This document shows positions 25,708-36,510 of a stretch of 64,000 nt of DNA, one piece after another. The position numbers and the translations under genes are program-made. The stretch lies in the NCBI RefSeq assembly GCF_008831285.2, contig NC_045141.1, positions 11,582,106-11,646,105 of the forward strand. The letters run 5' to 3'. The notes beneath the pieces were generated by a model that worked only from the letters and a program-made list of their open reading frames with translations, did no database searches and was not told the DNA's origin. The stretch comes from Nymphaea colorata. Taxonomy: Eukaryota; Streptophyta; Magnoliopsida; Nymphaeales; Nymphaeaceae. The stretch's first letter is position 1. Each line of letters opens with the position of its first letter.

Positions 25708-26432
25708 ATTTTTTCATGCATGCATATTGCACAATAAAAGTTTGAGTATTGAATTTTATATATATGGGAAATGAATTAAATCAGTTTGATTTTATGACCG
25801 GTCTTTTCCTTTCTTTCATATTCTTATTTTAGGGTGAAGAGAATGATTGTAGATAAGAAGAAAAAATGAAGAACAAAAACTCTAAGTGAAAGAAAAAAAA
25901 TGAAAACACTAATAATATAAAGGAATTCACTGCGGATGGTTAAATAATTAAAACCTACATATTAAAAGTCTTTAACTAACTGAAGGAGTATTAGTGGTAG
26001 TTTATCGTATCGTTACAGTTTGTGGTTCTTGTAATGATAACATTTACGATGTTTTTGATGGCTTCACTTATTTAGCCGTCCAAGCAGCTGGCTGATTATA
26101 AATTTCTTTTCTATTTATATATTTTTGTATATTTATATATTCGTTCATCACTTACTAGTTTATTTCTTTGTGAGAAGCTTTAGTTATACTTGTTGGGTGG
26201 AACCCGAGTAAGAACAGTTAAATTACTCGAATTTGGTGGTTGATAAGTCTTTCTTGTCCAGCAAGCCAATGTTTGGGCTTATACCCATGGGAGAGCTCTC
26301 CAGCAGCTTCGCGAGTGTTTGGCGCGAAGGCCTAGAAAACCCCAGAGAAGTCTGCGAGTGCTTGAGATAGAGATCTAGAGAGGGGAGAGTGAGAGAGAGA
26401 GGTGCCCTGAAAGTGGGAAGCTAGAGAGAAAT
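25708..26432 (+). promoter_or_regulatory. CLPB4: Presumed promoter and 5' untranslated region of CLPB4
   Basis: Sequence upstream of the start codon moves from AT-rich (to about 26270) to a GC- and purine-rich leader (26280-26432) containing GA repeats typical of plant 5' UTRs. No strong TATA box lies in the last 150 bp. The transcription start cannot be fixed from sequence alone. Confidence 0.5.
26308..26320 (+). promoter_or_regulatory. Weak heat-shock-element-like triplet
   Basis: TTCGCGAGTGTTT follows the TTCnnGAAnnTTC spacing with two mismatches. ClpB genes are usually heat-inducible through such sites, but this match is weak and could be chance. Confidence 0.25.
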
Positions 26433-26723
26433 ATGGTTGTCAGGATGTGGAGGATCGCTAGGAGGGCATCCGGTGCCGGGAAAGTTCTCTACTCTTGCCG
26501 TCAAGGTGATTTGCTAGCTGGGACGGGCTTTTCTGGCGTCCCCCAGTTAAGATGCGTGTCATCCCGGCGGATTTTCGTAGACGCACCGGTGGGCGTTTGC
26601 TGCAAAGAGATGATGCCCGCCAGTGTTTCCAATTCCATCTCCCGAGGCCAAGTTGTCGCAGGACTTGCTCGCCATTTCCATTCCTCGACCCCTTTGCGCT
26701 CAAACGCTGCAAATTCCGGCCAG
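26433..26723 (+). CDS. CLPB4: CLPB4 exon 1: mitochondrial ClpB/Hsp100, transit peptide
   Basis: This exon encodes residues 1-97 and starts at ATG 26433 (MVVRMWRIARRASG). The segment is rich in Arg and Ser and nearly free of acidic residues until about position 50, as expected for a mitochondrial presequence. It ends NSGQ at a CAG|GTTAG donor, phase 0. ClpB is the hexameric AAA+ disaggregase that, with Hsp70, pulls proteins out of aggregates after heat stress; plant ClpB4 acts in mitochondria. Calling ClpB4 rather than plastid ClpB3 rests on the presequence and on remembered similarity of the following exons, so the organelle is inferred. Reading on past 26723 to the stop at 26897 is intron. 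Confidence 0.85.
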
Positions 26724-27228
26724 GTTAGACAACTCCATTTTCCTCCGGAAGCACTTGTGGTTTTCTCGCATTCTGGAAGCTTAACCTCTATAACAATGTG
26801 CCTGGATGTTGGCTTCTCATTGCTTTATGAGTGGAATATAATCTATACGGTGTATGAAAACCAGAACGGCAGAAGACTTCATTCTTTTCTTGATTAGGTG
26901 CCCTCAGAACTCGTACAGCCTTCGCATGAGCTTACCTTATTAAACTAGTAGGAAGTTCCATTTTTAGTCGATTGGAAGAATATGGAGACCACTTTACGCG
27001 TTTGTCTCATATTCCTACCTCAAACTATGTAAGGTGAAACTATGTATAGGTCTCGTCTTTAGCTGCATATTCCTACCTCAAACCTGCAGATCTTATTGAA
27101 GCCAATAATATCTCAATTGAGTGAAATGCCTTTACAGAAGCTTAAGAGTGTTGCCTCATGCCGATAGAAATATCATAGGATGTGTGGGAGGCCATAGAGT
27201 AGAAAGTGAAAATCGTGGATCTTTGAAA

Positions 27229-27800
27229 ATGTGAAAGACCTAGGTTAGTAGGCCAAAGTTATTCTCAAACCCATCGAAACTTAATATGAAATTGATTATG
27301 AGGAGTCTTTCGCATCTGTAGCCAAAATGACTTATTATGACCCTTATACCCATTCTATTAGGAGCTGACCTATCTTCCAGTTTCATACCACATATGCTTT
27401 CTTACACATGGGACAGCGTCGATAGCAACAGTGGAAAGGTTTCTTTACCTTAGAAAGGCTCTTCATGGTCTCAAATAGTCTATTAAAGCATGATATGACT
27501 AATTCAGCAGAATTATGAAGAATATTGGTTTGAAATGTTTTTTATATAAACATTCATTTCTTTGTTGGAAAAAAACATATAAAACCATTGTGATTCTCGT
27601 TCTCTGTCTGGATGATATGAAATGCTAATCGATAAGTTAAACATATGGGAGATATTCATAAATAAAATGTTGAAATGTTTGGCAATGGTCCGTTAAGATG
27701 TTTTTAGGCATTGAAGGAGCTTATTTTCTAGGGGATACTTGAGGATGCAACTGAAGTTTGTAGCTGACAGCTTGACACTGTAGCTTGCTCATGAATTATA
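27229..27800 (+). pseudogene. Copia reverse-transcriptase relic
   Basis: Recognisable pieces on the + strand, in order: RLVGQSYSQT (from [10 protein letters not shown]), YEIDYEESFASVAKM, KALHGLK, LDDM (from YVDDM) and FLGIE. Stops and frameshifts separate them, and no LTR is present. It is an old truncated fragment. Confidence 0.72.
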
Positions 27801-27839
27801 GATGGCAAAAATTGTAGAAACTCTAAGGGCGAGTGTTTG

Positions 27840-28040
27840 TTACACCCCATCTAAGTTTTTCTGTCTATGACAGAGTGTCATGTGTGTATATATATAAGAA
27901 GCTTAAATTTTGTAAAGAAATATACGTATTTGACAATTTGTTACACCCCATCTAAGATTTTTTGTCTATGACAGAGTGCCATGTGTATATATAAGAGGCT
28001 TAAATTTTCTAAAGAAATATGCATATTTGAATTTAGAGCA
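27840..28040. repeat. Tandem duplication, period ~101 bp
   Basis: TTACACCCCATCTAAG occurs at 27840 and 27941, followed in both copies by TGTCTATGACAGAGTG, a short TA run and AAGAAATAT. The copies differ at a few positions. Confidence 0.85.
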
Positions 28041-28473
28041 TAAAATGTAATAACCATCAATTATCAACACCTGCACCCACAAAGAACCTAGTGCACACTT
28101 GTCTTAGGTGTGGCAGCTATTTGGAGCACCCATGTCACATATCTCCTTGTAAAAATTTGGATTTTTACATTGTAAGTTTGGGAAAGGATGTGTCTTTCTT
28201 GTGCATGCAAACTATATGTAGAGATATATTATGCAACACGTGTTTGTGTGTGTGTTGTTGTTTTTTTTTTTTTTTTTAAGTTTGTGGGGTGGGAGTGGGG
28301 CTGAGAGAGGGTGGTTTCTTTTCTATACATCCCTACATTTTGTCTTTTCCATTTTATTTTTTGGGTAATTAGATATAGAAGGACTATCTAGCCATTACAC
28401 CTGCCAATAGTTGGTTTTTGTGCTTCTTGTTCATCTAAGTCACATGGACATAGATTTGTTAAAATGATAAAAA

Positions 28474-28879
28474 CATAGTCATGAAGGACATTTTTTTTTC
28501 CTTTTCGAAATAAACACATATAAAATGCAAGAAATAAGTCAGCCCTTTAAAACTAAAAAAAAACGAAAAAATGTATGAGCACGAAAAAAACACATTTTTT
28601 TTGCAGTTTTTCCCTTTTTTCATTTTAGGCGGTTTTTTTTTCAAGTTTTTAATGCCAAACTGGCAAACTGTTTTCATTTCCTTACTTTCATTTGTTGCCT
28701 ATTTACTTTTTTTTTATGTTTGTGACTTGTGTTATTAGTTTCTCACTTTTTTTATTTTTCTCAATTTTTTTAGGATTTTTAAAATTTTTGAAAAATTTAC
28801 CGTATTTTTCCTTTTTCTTTCAAGCTTGCTGTATTATGCCTGAGAAAAACCTCGCTGCAAGACTGTTTTTGTGACTATG
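28474..28879. mobile_element. Possible MITE of the CATAGYCAC family
   Basis: The left end is CATAGTCATGAAG and the right end TTTTTGTGACTATG. The interior is rich in T runs and shares a TTATTAGTTTCTCA segment with the element at 29118-29529. No target duplication is visible, and the right side abuts a 43-bp inverted copy of copia sequence. Confidence 0.4.
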
Positions 28880-28921
28880 GTTTGAGAATAACTTTGGCCT
28901 ACTAACCTAGGTCTTTCACAT
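28879..28921 (-). repeat. 43-bp perfect inverted copy of 27229-27271
   Basis: The reverse complement equals 27229-27271 base for base, a piece of the copia RT relic (RLVGQSYSQT). Flanks on either side do not match. Confidence 0.93.
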
Positions 28922-29117
28922 TTAAAATTGCTTCAGGAATAAATCTAAATAGCACAAAGATAATAAAGACAGAGAGAGCTTTGAAGATAGAGCATTGAAT
29001 AGTGAGACGAGAAATAGAGAGTAATTGCAAGTGCGTCCCCAACTGCTCTGTTATATGATGTGCCTTCTTTATTATATAGATAATGATTTTACATGTATAG
29101 AAGAGTGCTCTTATAAC

Positions 29118-29529
29118 CATAGCCACAAATATCGCAATGTTTTAAAAAATATTGTGATATTAATGAGAAAAATAATAAAGGCAAAAGCAAAACCCAAAAA
29201 ATGTGTTCTTTTTAAATATGAAAACATCCTTGCCACATTTTTTTATTATTTTCCTCTTTTTTTCTGGATTTTTTCGTTTTTCTCCCTTTTAAGGTTAATG
29301 ACATGACGGTTTCACATTTAAACTTAGAGTAAATGATTTGTTATCACCCTTATCATCGTTATGACATTATTTTATCATTTTTACTAGTTTTCTTAGAGCC
29401 TTCTTATTAGTTTCTCATTTTTTTAATTTTACCTAATTTTTAGGAATTTTTTATTTTTCAAAAAATTGCCTAGTTTTTCCCAATAAAAACCTTGCCCTTA
29501 AAAATATGAGAATGATATTTGTGGCTATG
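29118..29529. mobile_element. MITE with 8-bp target duplication (hAT-like), 412 bp
   Basis: The ends are CATAGCCACAAATAT on the left and its reverse complement ATATTTGTGGCTATG on the right. They are flanked by CTTATAAC (29110-29117) and CTTATAAG (29530-29537), an 8-bp target duplication with one mismatch. No coding capacity. Confidence 0.75.
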
Positions 29530-30225
29530 CTTATAAGTTATAACATACAAATATTGAAATAGAAATATTTAAACAGTAGCTGGACAACAATAAATAACGT
29601 GTTGCTTGACAAACTACTAGTATTGGATCAACTAACATCGAATTGGATCTGAATCTGGATCCAACGTAGAATTTTTAACACGTCTCAAGCTAACATTGAA
29701 GGAAGAGTGGAAGACTCTCTTTGGCTTCCACAACTTAAACATTAACACCATTCTAGCACTATATAATCTTTAGTAAAGAGTCTTTAAGAACCTCGCTGAG
29801 TCACTAAGTGTCTCTTTGACGTATATGGACTAGGTGTAATGTAAGCATGCGTAGAACCGTCTAGGCGTGACTTAGTCATGAGCCTAAGTGCGTACCCATC
29901 TTACATCACCTAAGTGCTGGACTTAGGTGATGAAGGTGGAGTTGCGCCTAGCATCACCTAGGCGTGCACCTAAGCAACATCTCAACAACATAGACTTTTC
30001 ATGTACCACATTCATGTTGACCTGTGATTTTTTTTTTATTAATTGCATTGACCCATGTGAAACCTCCACATGCTTCTTGATTGGTTCTCTACCACATTCC
30101 AGGATTGACACCTAAATATGAAAATCATGGGAAAATGTTTCATATGATACGCACCTTTCAGGTTGGTGATGTGCACGGTATGATCTTTGGCAAGTAATAG
30201 GAGAATCACCATCATTTGCTACATC

Positions 30226-30423
30226 CAGGGGCGGAGCCAGAAATTTTTCATGAGGCGGGTCGAATTAAAGTTTCTAAATTTTGACTAGAGTCGATATATC
30301 ATTTTTCAAAATTTTTATATTGAACAAGTGAATTTTTTTAAAGTTTACATGTAATTTTTTTTTAAAAAAAAAAATTGAGGTGGGTTCAGGGCCCATGTGG
30401 TCCCTATCTTGGCTCCGCCCCTG
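30226..30423. mobile_element. Short hAT-like MITE, 198 bp
   Basis: The left terminus is CAGGGGCGGAGCCAGAAA and the right terminus TTGGCTCCGCCCCTG. Flanks are GCTACATC (30218-30225) and ACTACATC (30424-30431), an 8-bp duplication with one mismatch. The CAGGGGCGGAGCCAG terminus is common in plant hAT MITEs. Confidence 0.85.
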
Positions 30424-31244
30424 ACTACATCTTTATCACCTGCTGAGACCTTTTGTAAAAGTTGATGTGCAGCAGCTTTAGAACAGAATTTTCAGCTCCT
30501 GTGTGCTGCAGACTTATAGCCTCGCCATCACATGGATTTGCAGCTGATTTTGGTCTCTTGGAATAAGTTTGCTAGTTGCTGCTGAACTCTTTATGCTTGG
30601 AATGTTGTTCACCATCATTAGATTTAGTAGTGGCAGCCATCGTTGTTAAGCAATAAGGTGAAGCAATGTGCTAAGCCTGTGCAACGATGTTCCCAACTGA
30701 TGCATAGTGAAGCGTAAGATTCAAGACAAAAATTGTCTAGTATATCATGTCCACAAAAGCAATGTCAAAAATGAAAAATAACAATCAAAATAACATGTAA
30801 GTAAAGAACTTAACATGATCATCATCATGAGAACTTGATTAATTTGGTTAACTTGATATCGTCATCGTGACAACTTGATTTCAATTCTTTGTTTTATAAT
30901 GTGGGGTTCACTTAGGAGACAAAGCGATTCTGCCTTTTCTAGCAGTAACAAATTAACAATGGTAGTCATGTTCGATATCAAGCACCACTATGGAAGTTTT
31001 ACGTTTATTAACCACTGAAGCTAATTGAAACAAATTAAGAACAATTACAATATACTCGTGATAAATTATCATTATTGTGTACATGAACCTATATAACACC
31101 ACAATAGAGAATCATAGATATAAAATAGTTTAGGAAGAGGGGCGGCCATTATGGGAGGAAAAGAGGGGCAGAGAGACTAAGAGAGGGACAATGGGAGAGA
31201 TCACTAGTCATCGTCGGTCGGTGAGGCAGCTAGGTAGCCGCCAG

Positions 31245-32144
31245 CTAAGTCATAGTGGTATGTGGGGGAGACCCACGTACCCGTACCGGTACACTGATAT
31301 GGCAAACCGGTATGGGGGTACGACTGGGTACGTTTGGATCGGTTTCGGGTCGAAGCTGATCCAAACCACAAAAAAAAAAGACTCATAACTTACCCGCGAC
31401 TTGCAACGCTTCTTCCAGCTTGCGACATCTTTCTGCTTCACCCTCTGGCCAAAGATCTAAGCGGGGCCTTCGGCTGCCAATGGGAGATTCAGCGGCCGGC
31501 GGCGGCGATGGATGGCAGCAGCTTTCGGCAGAGTGATATCTTGTTCTTTTTTTCATTTGACTGTTTTTCCTTTTTAGGGTTTTTCCCCTTTCCTATTTTG
31601 CATAGGCCCTTGTCGCCGGCAGCTTTCTTCAGTGCCACTGGTGGCTTTAAGTGTCGCCGTCGACTCCATCGTATGTAGTTTTCCCCTTTATAGCATATGA
31701 TGTACTGCCGCTGCTGCCATTCTCCACCATTTGTAGACCATCTTAATTCAGGGTTGATTTAATTGGGATGTGAATGGTGAGGAATTTAACTTCAAGGGAC
31801 AAGATGATTTGGACCATCTTAATTTGGGGTTAAATGAACCATGTGCACTGCAAGAGGTAGAGGAGGATGAGGAGGAGGTTGAGGAGGTGGACATGGAAGA
31901 GGAATAAGAACCGAAAGAATGGCCTCAGTCTATTTTTGCCTTTTTTATGATATTGTATGTAGGAACTGTGAAAGGAACATTATCTTAATGATATGATCAT
32001 ATCAGTTTTGTTTCTTTATTTTTTATTTTTTAATTTTTTTAATTAAAAATATATAATTATTGTCGTACCGCAGTACCAAGATTGGCGAAAATGTTGTACC
32101 CATACCTGCTTCCTCGTACCCGTACCCGTACTTATGTGACATAG
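31245..32144 (+). mobile_element. hAT-like non-autonomous element, copy A (900 bp)
   Basis: Flanked by a perfect 8-bp duplication GCCGCCAG (31237-31244 and 32145-32152). Termini are CTAAGTCATAG on the left and TTATGTGACATAG on the right, followed inward by GTACCCGTACC-type repeats. After the left end comes a GC-rich, exon-like segment (31390-31680). Near the right end is an acidic reading frame (LNEPCALQ then runs of Glu/Val ending at a stop near 31907) that looks like the C-terminus of a larger protein. It is probably an internally deleted copy of a gene-bearing element. Confidence 0.85.
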
Positions 32145-32609
32145 GCCGCCAGACAGCCCAAAAAAAAGGGGCAACTCCCTGTCAGTCACCGATGAGAAAG
32201 ATTCTCTCTCTTTGATCTCTTTGATCCCCCTGGACTTCCTAGCATCATGCGAGCCATTGGAAAATAAGCCCCACTAATGAAGACAGGCAGCATTGGCTAA
32301 TGATGGCTGTTGATTGATTGCCAGAGGCAAGATGCTGTCATCAGTCATTGGTGACCGTGAGAGTGAGAGAGGGGTTACCTAAGGCAAGTTGCAACATAAG
32401 TGGGAATGGGATTTGACAGCAGGCTGGCAGTGGGGATCGATGTTGGGAAACTCGACGGCTCTTTACTGCTGAGGCATGAAACTGAGAAAGAGAGAAAAGA
32501 GAAGGGTTTACGGGAGATGAATTGAAAAAGGGCAGTCGACTCATCACACAGATAAATTGAAAAACAAGGTGAACAATACTAAATAATGCTAACAAAATAA
32601 ATAAAAAAT

Positions 32610-32800
32610 GAAAAAAAAAAGTATCGGTCTAATGTGTGCGCATCATACATGAAATACATCAGGTGAAATATGCTTGACCCAATGATAAAAAAAGTTTAAA
32701 AAATGAAAAAAAAAGTATCGGTCTGATGTGTGCGCATCATTCACGAAACACACATCAGGTGAAATATGCTTGACCCAATGCTTTAATGCGTTTTCAGGGG
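32610..32800. repeat. Tandem duplication, period ~94 bp
   Basis: GTATCGGTCT occurs at 32621 and 32715, followed in both copies by ATGTGTGCGCATCAT and GGTGAAATATGCTTGACCC. Confidence 0.85.
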
Positions 32801-33119
32801 TGAGGTGCAGTGATGTGCAGGCATCATGTGTTGATGCGTGTGCATCTAATAAAACTGGTGGCAGTATCTTCACCTGCTCTGTTGTTCATAGGAAGATGAT
32901 CTTGAACTTTTCCACATGCCCGAAAGGAAGCCTGTTCATAACTAGTAGAAGGCTGTCCATAATCAGTTTCATCAAACACATCATGCCCACTATTTGAAGA
33001 CTACCCATAATTAGTTTATTCAAGCACCACATGCTTGGAAATCACAACTTTGTGAATATTGATATTATAATAGTAGTAGCCTTTTTTCCATCATTTATCC
33101 ATTAAAGTAACAAACTTGA

Positions 33120-33270
33120 GCCCCTGTGATAAGGTACACAACAATATGAAATGCTTCAGTCTGTAGATCATTCCTTACATTAGTCTATGTCAACAAGACC
33201 GTTGCTGTCTCAACAATATGATGGTGCTTCTGTTCAGCCATCCCATTTTTGAGCAGAGGTGCAATATGAT
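33120..33270 (-). pseudogene. Copia integrase relic
   Basis: On the minus strand the segment reads NGMAEQKHHHIVETATVLL, then after a stop TEAFHIVVYL. This matches the integrase block around the catalytic Glu (consensus NGVAERKHRHIVE and TEAF-TAVYLIN). Only this block survives. Confidence 0.6.
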
Positions 33271-33565
33271 GGTAGCAAATAGAATGGAATCCTGGAAGTT
33301 ATTTTTTCAATTTATGTCCATTTGGATAGTATCCATGTAGATTGGATGCCTAATATTAAGTGCTTTAGAGTCAGGTGCAAGTCTGACACTTTGCCTTTTA
33401 AATTCACAGGCAATTAATTGGTCATTTATAAGGTCTGTGGGTTGTTGTTTTGCTAACATTGCAAGGTTTCTTTTACTTATTTTTAGAATGCACTTTTTAA
33501 ATGCGACCATCTTTATTTTGTCTTCAACTTTGTTCTCCTTTCTAACCTTCACTTGTTCTTTCCAG

Positions 33566-33784
33566 ATCAATCAGTCAGAATTCACTGACATGGCATGGGA
33601 GGGAATAATTGGTGCTGTAGAGGCTGCTCGACAGAACAAGCAACAAGTAGTGGAAACTGAGCATTTGATGAAGGCTCTTCTTGAACAGAAGGATGGTTTA
33701 GCTCGTAGAATATTCACTAAGGCAGGGGTTGACAACACATCAGTTCTGCAGGCTACAGATCTGTTTATCAATCAGCAGCCAAAG
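33566..33784 (+). CDS. CLPB4: CLPB4 exon 2: first half of the Clp N-terminal domain
   Basis: Residues 98-170, phase 0 at both ends (acceptor TTTCCAG, donor AAG|GTACAT). It reads FTDMAWEGIIGAVEAAR, HLMKALLEQKDGLARRIF and GVDNTSVLQATDLF, the first repeat of the Clp N-terminal domain, which binds substrate and modulates disaggregation. No stop or frame change is present. Confidence 0.95.
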
Positions 33785-33853
33785 GTACATTATATTTTGT
33801 GCACTACCTATTGTCATTTCAGCTTTTTTATCTCCACTAGGTACTTGTGACAG
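33785..33853 (+). other. CLPB4 intron 2 (69 bp)
   Basis: GTACAT...GACAG, T-rich, close to the minimum for plant introns. It is about one hundredth the size of its neighbours. Confidence 0.93.
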
Positions 33854-34091
33854 GTGGTGGGTGATACTAGCGGTTCAATAATAGGCAGCAACATAAAAGC
33901 TGTCTTGGACAATGCAAAAAAGAATAAGAAGGATTTTGGTGATGATTTCTTGTCAGTGGAGCACCTAATGTTGGCACTCCTTTCAGATAAGCGGTTCGGA
34001 CAACAGTTGTTCAAGAATCTCCAACTTGGTGAAAAAGAGCTAAAAGAAGCCATCTTAGCCGTCCGGGGGAATAAAAAAGTGACAGATCAGA
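33854..34091 (+). CDS. CLPB4: CLPB4 exon 3: second Clp N repeat
   Basis: Residues 171-249 plus one base of codon 250. It reads VVGDTSGSIIGSN, FLSVEHLMLALLSDKRFGQQ and KEAILAVRGNKKVTDQ. The acceptor is GTGACAG and the donor A|GTATGT. The preceding intron is only 69 bp. A cryptic acceptor at CCACTAG, 13 bp upstream, would bring an immediate stop. Confidence 0.95.
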
Positions 34092-34440
34092 GTATGTATC
34101 ATTGCTTTTATGTATCATTTCTTTCATAAGTAACATGGCATTGCTTATTTGTTTTGGTTTTTTGAGAAATGTTTTATCATTTACATGGTATATATCTAAT
34201 TTTTTGAGTGCACTCTTCCAAAATAATGTGTTCTTCTTTCAGTTACCTATTTACAACATGCATTGAGGAAACAATTAATTGTGAGGTTTGGTTTGGGAAA
34301 GCTACTTTGTAGTCATTTTCTTTGATGAATGACAAGAACATCCACCATGACAAGCAAAATCTTATTTTATTGAGTCTCTGTAGTTGAAAGCATAGTCACA
34401 GATATTACCAATATTTTGAAAATATCACAATGTTTTCCTC

Positions 34441-36235
34441 ATGGAAGCTAATTCATGCCAAGCTGAAAGTAGTAGACCTACGGTTACTACTGAAGTTCAA
34501 ATGAAAGATACTTATTATGGTTATCCTCCAAGGAAACCATATTCCGAAGTACAAAATATCCAAAAGGATTTCTGCCCAAGGGGAAAACATTTCCCCTTAG
34601 AAACAATTGAACACTATAAATTACTTGATCAAGGGCGAATCCTAAATATTGCTGCTCATGATCCACAATTATGGCCCCAAATCATCGAACAGTCGGGAGC
34701 CATGGTAATTAAAGACTACTTAAAAGCTAACCTTGGCCATAAAGACGTTAGAGAAATGATAGCATATTTAGAAACATATTTAGGAGAAACAGCCCGATCA
34801 CAATGGGAAGCATATAAAAAGCATTTTCCCAGAGAGCTTGAAAATGACATAGCCATAGGAATAAATCCTTATAACTTTGTTTTCAGAATCCAATTAATTC
34901 TAACATGAACGAGTCCGAATGCTGGTATGGACGAAACACAAAAAAGAAGCTATATGTAGGTTAGATCAGTTAAGCCTTACTAGTTGGAATTACATATAAG
35001 AATTTCTTAGAGCCTATTATTACTATACTACTATTTTCAGAATTCTTATGACAATGAAATTGGAGATAGACTTTTCAGAAAACTTTCAGGAGCACTAGGA
35101 CAAGAAATTCTTAAAGGTTGGGAAAATTATGTTACACAAAACAAACCTTTACAGATATCTCAAAACATAGCTTATCGAATCAGATATATATGTAAATGTT
35201 TAGAGAAAAAATGTACAGAGATTCAAATTCAGAAACAATTAAAAGGCGACCATTCCTTTTGTAAAAAGATCTATACACCACAAAATTTTGGCAAGGTTAT
35301 AGATAAGAAATATAAGAAACAAACAAAATGATCAAAAGAAATTCCTAGAAGAAAAACAAAAAGATATTTTCTAAGAAAATAAAAAAAACACTTTATTTAA
35401 ATAAAGTAAAACATGTCAGAAAATATGATAAAGGTAGAAATTACAAGAACAAACTTTGTTGCATCGTTTGTAATGACAATGATCATTTGGGAAGTAGCTG
35501 CCCTAAGCTGCTAAATGCTTATACAAAAGAAGCAGCATTAATTAATACTACAAATCAGGAATTAATTAATATTGATGAATATGTTAGTGAAACTGAGTCA
35601 ATATATTCAATTGTCTCTATTGAAGAATATGATAAAACACAAGTGAGTTCTGAAGACGATTATCCTTTAGTAAACGAATTTACAAAATCCAATGAAACAA
35701 TTCTTAATGATTTCTTGGATATTTATGAATCTCAAGATGAATTATGAATGCATACATGATTGGAAATTTAAAGAAGGCAGTCTAAGCATACAATGCTTTA
35801 AATGCCCAAGATATCCTGATTATGGACAACAGATGGCGATGCTGTCTTTGTTTTCTAGAAATTTGTAGACTTTGTCTTCAACTTTTAGAACCAAAACAAA
35901 AGTTAGACACTGCTGATAAAGACATAAAGAAGTTCGATAGATTTGAAGAATCAGGAGACTTGAAACTTACTGTGAAAACCTAGACGAATTTAAAACCAAA
36001 ATAGAAGCCCAAATTAACGATTTACAATTACAAAAAACTCAAAAAGGAAAAGCCACGGTTTCCAACATGGCTTTGATGCACCAACAAATATCTGATATTA
36101 TTAGATGTTCAAGCTTTAATCGATACAGGATGTACAAATACCATAATAGACCAATCTTTAGTTAAACCACAGTATATTAAAACATTAACTGAACCAATAA
36201 TGGCAGAAACTCAGAAACTATGTCTGGAGATAAAC
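34441..36235 (+). pseudogene. Endogenous pararetrovirus (Caulimoviridae) relic: coat protein to protease
   Basis: A 155-codon open start is followed by fragments in other frames typical of a plant pararetroviral coat-protein core (LTSWNYI, NSYDNEIGDRLFRKLSG). Next comes a basic stretch and a CCHC zinc knuckle (CIVCNDNDHLGSSC, about 35457-35500). An acidic frame (35487-35747) and a Cys-rich HDWKFKEG...CFKC segment follow, then an aspartic protease active site (ALIDTGCTNTIID, about 36110-36150). At least five stops or frameshifts interrupt it. Movement protein, RT and RNase H are absent. It ends at a TA microsatellite. It cannot be expressed as a virus. The genus is not determined. Confidence 0.75.
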
Positions 36236-36243
36236 TCCAATAC

Positions 36244-36246
<3 letters not shown>

Positions 36247-36293
<47 letters not shown>
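36247..36293. repeat. (TA)n microsatellite at the viral relic boundary
   Basis: About 23 TA units separate the protease relic from a fold-back MITE. Confidence 0.95.
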
Positions 36294-36295
<2 letters not shown>

Positions 36296-36303
36296 CATGA
36301 CTA

Positions 36304-36510
36304 TAATATGAAAATTGTGTGAACTGGCTGTAAGTCGTTTGATCAACTTGATTGTAGTTCACAAGCCACCATGTGTAAAGTTACTTTTTCAAAGTCAAAT
36401 TTTAAATTGTCATTTGCTTTTTTGAAAAAATAATTTTACACGACACCTTATGAACAATAAATTAAGTTGATTGTACGGTTTGTAATCAGTCCATAATTTT
36501 CATATTTACT
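36304..36510. mobile_element. Fold-back MITE next to the TA repeat
   Basis: Left (36304-36400) and right (36415-36510) halves are imperfect reverse complements. Each has AATATGAAAATT at its outer end and a TCAACTT-containing block further in (TTTGATCAACTTGATTG and its counterpart). A relative occurs at 38545-42525, where it is split by a hAT-like element. Confidence 0.6.

Larger units (their letters stand above)
26724..33565 (+). other. CLPB4 intron 1 (6.8 kb)
   Basis: GT-AG intron filled with small transposons and relics: copia RT relic (27229-27800), MITEs (28474-28879, 29118-29529, 30226-30423), a hAT-like element (31245-32144), tandem duplications (27840-28040, 32610-32800) and a copia integrase relic (33120-33270). 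The rest is AT-rich and unassigned. Confidence 0.85.

Noticed and set aside
26724-26897. Extension of the CLPB4 first open frame to a stop at 26897
   Set aside because: The CAG|GTTAG donor at 26723 joins in phase to the conserved Clp N exon at 33566; the extension has no ClpB similarity.
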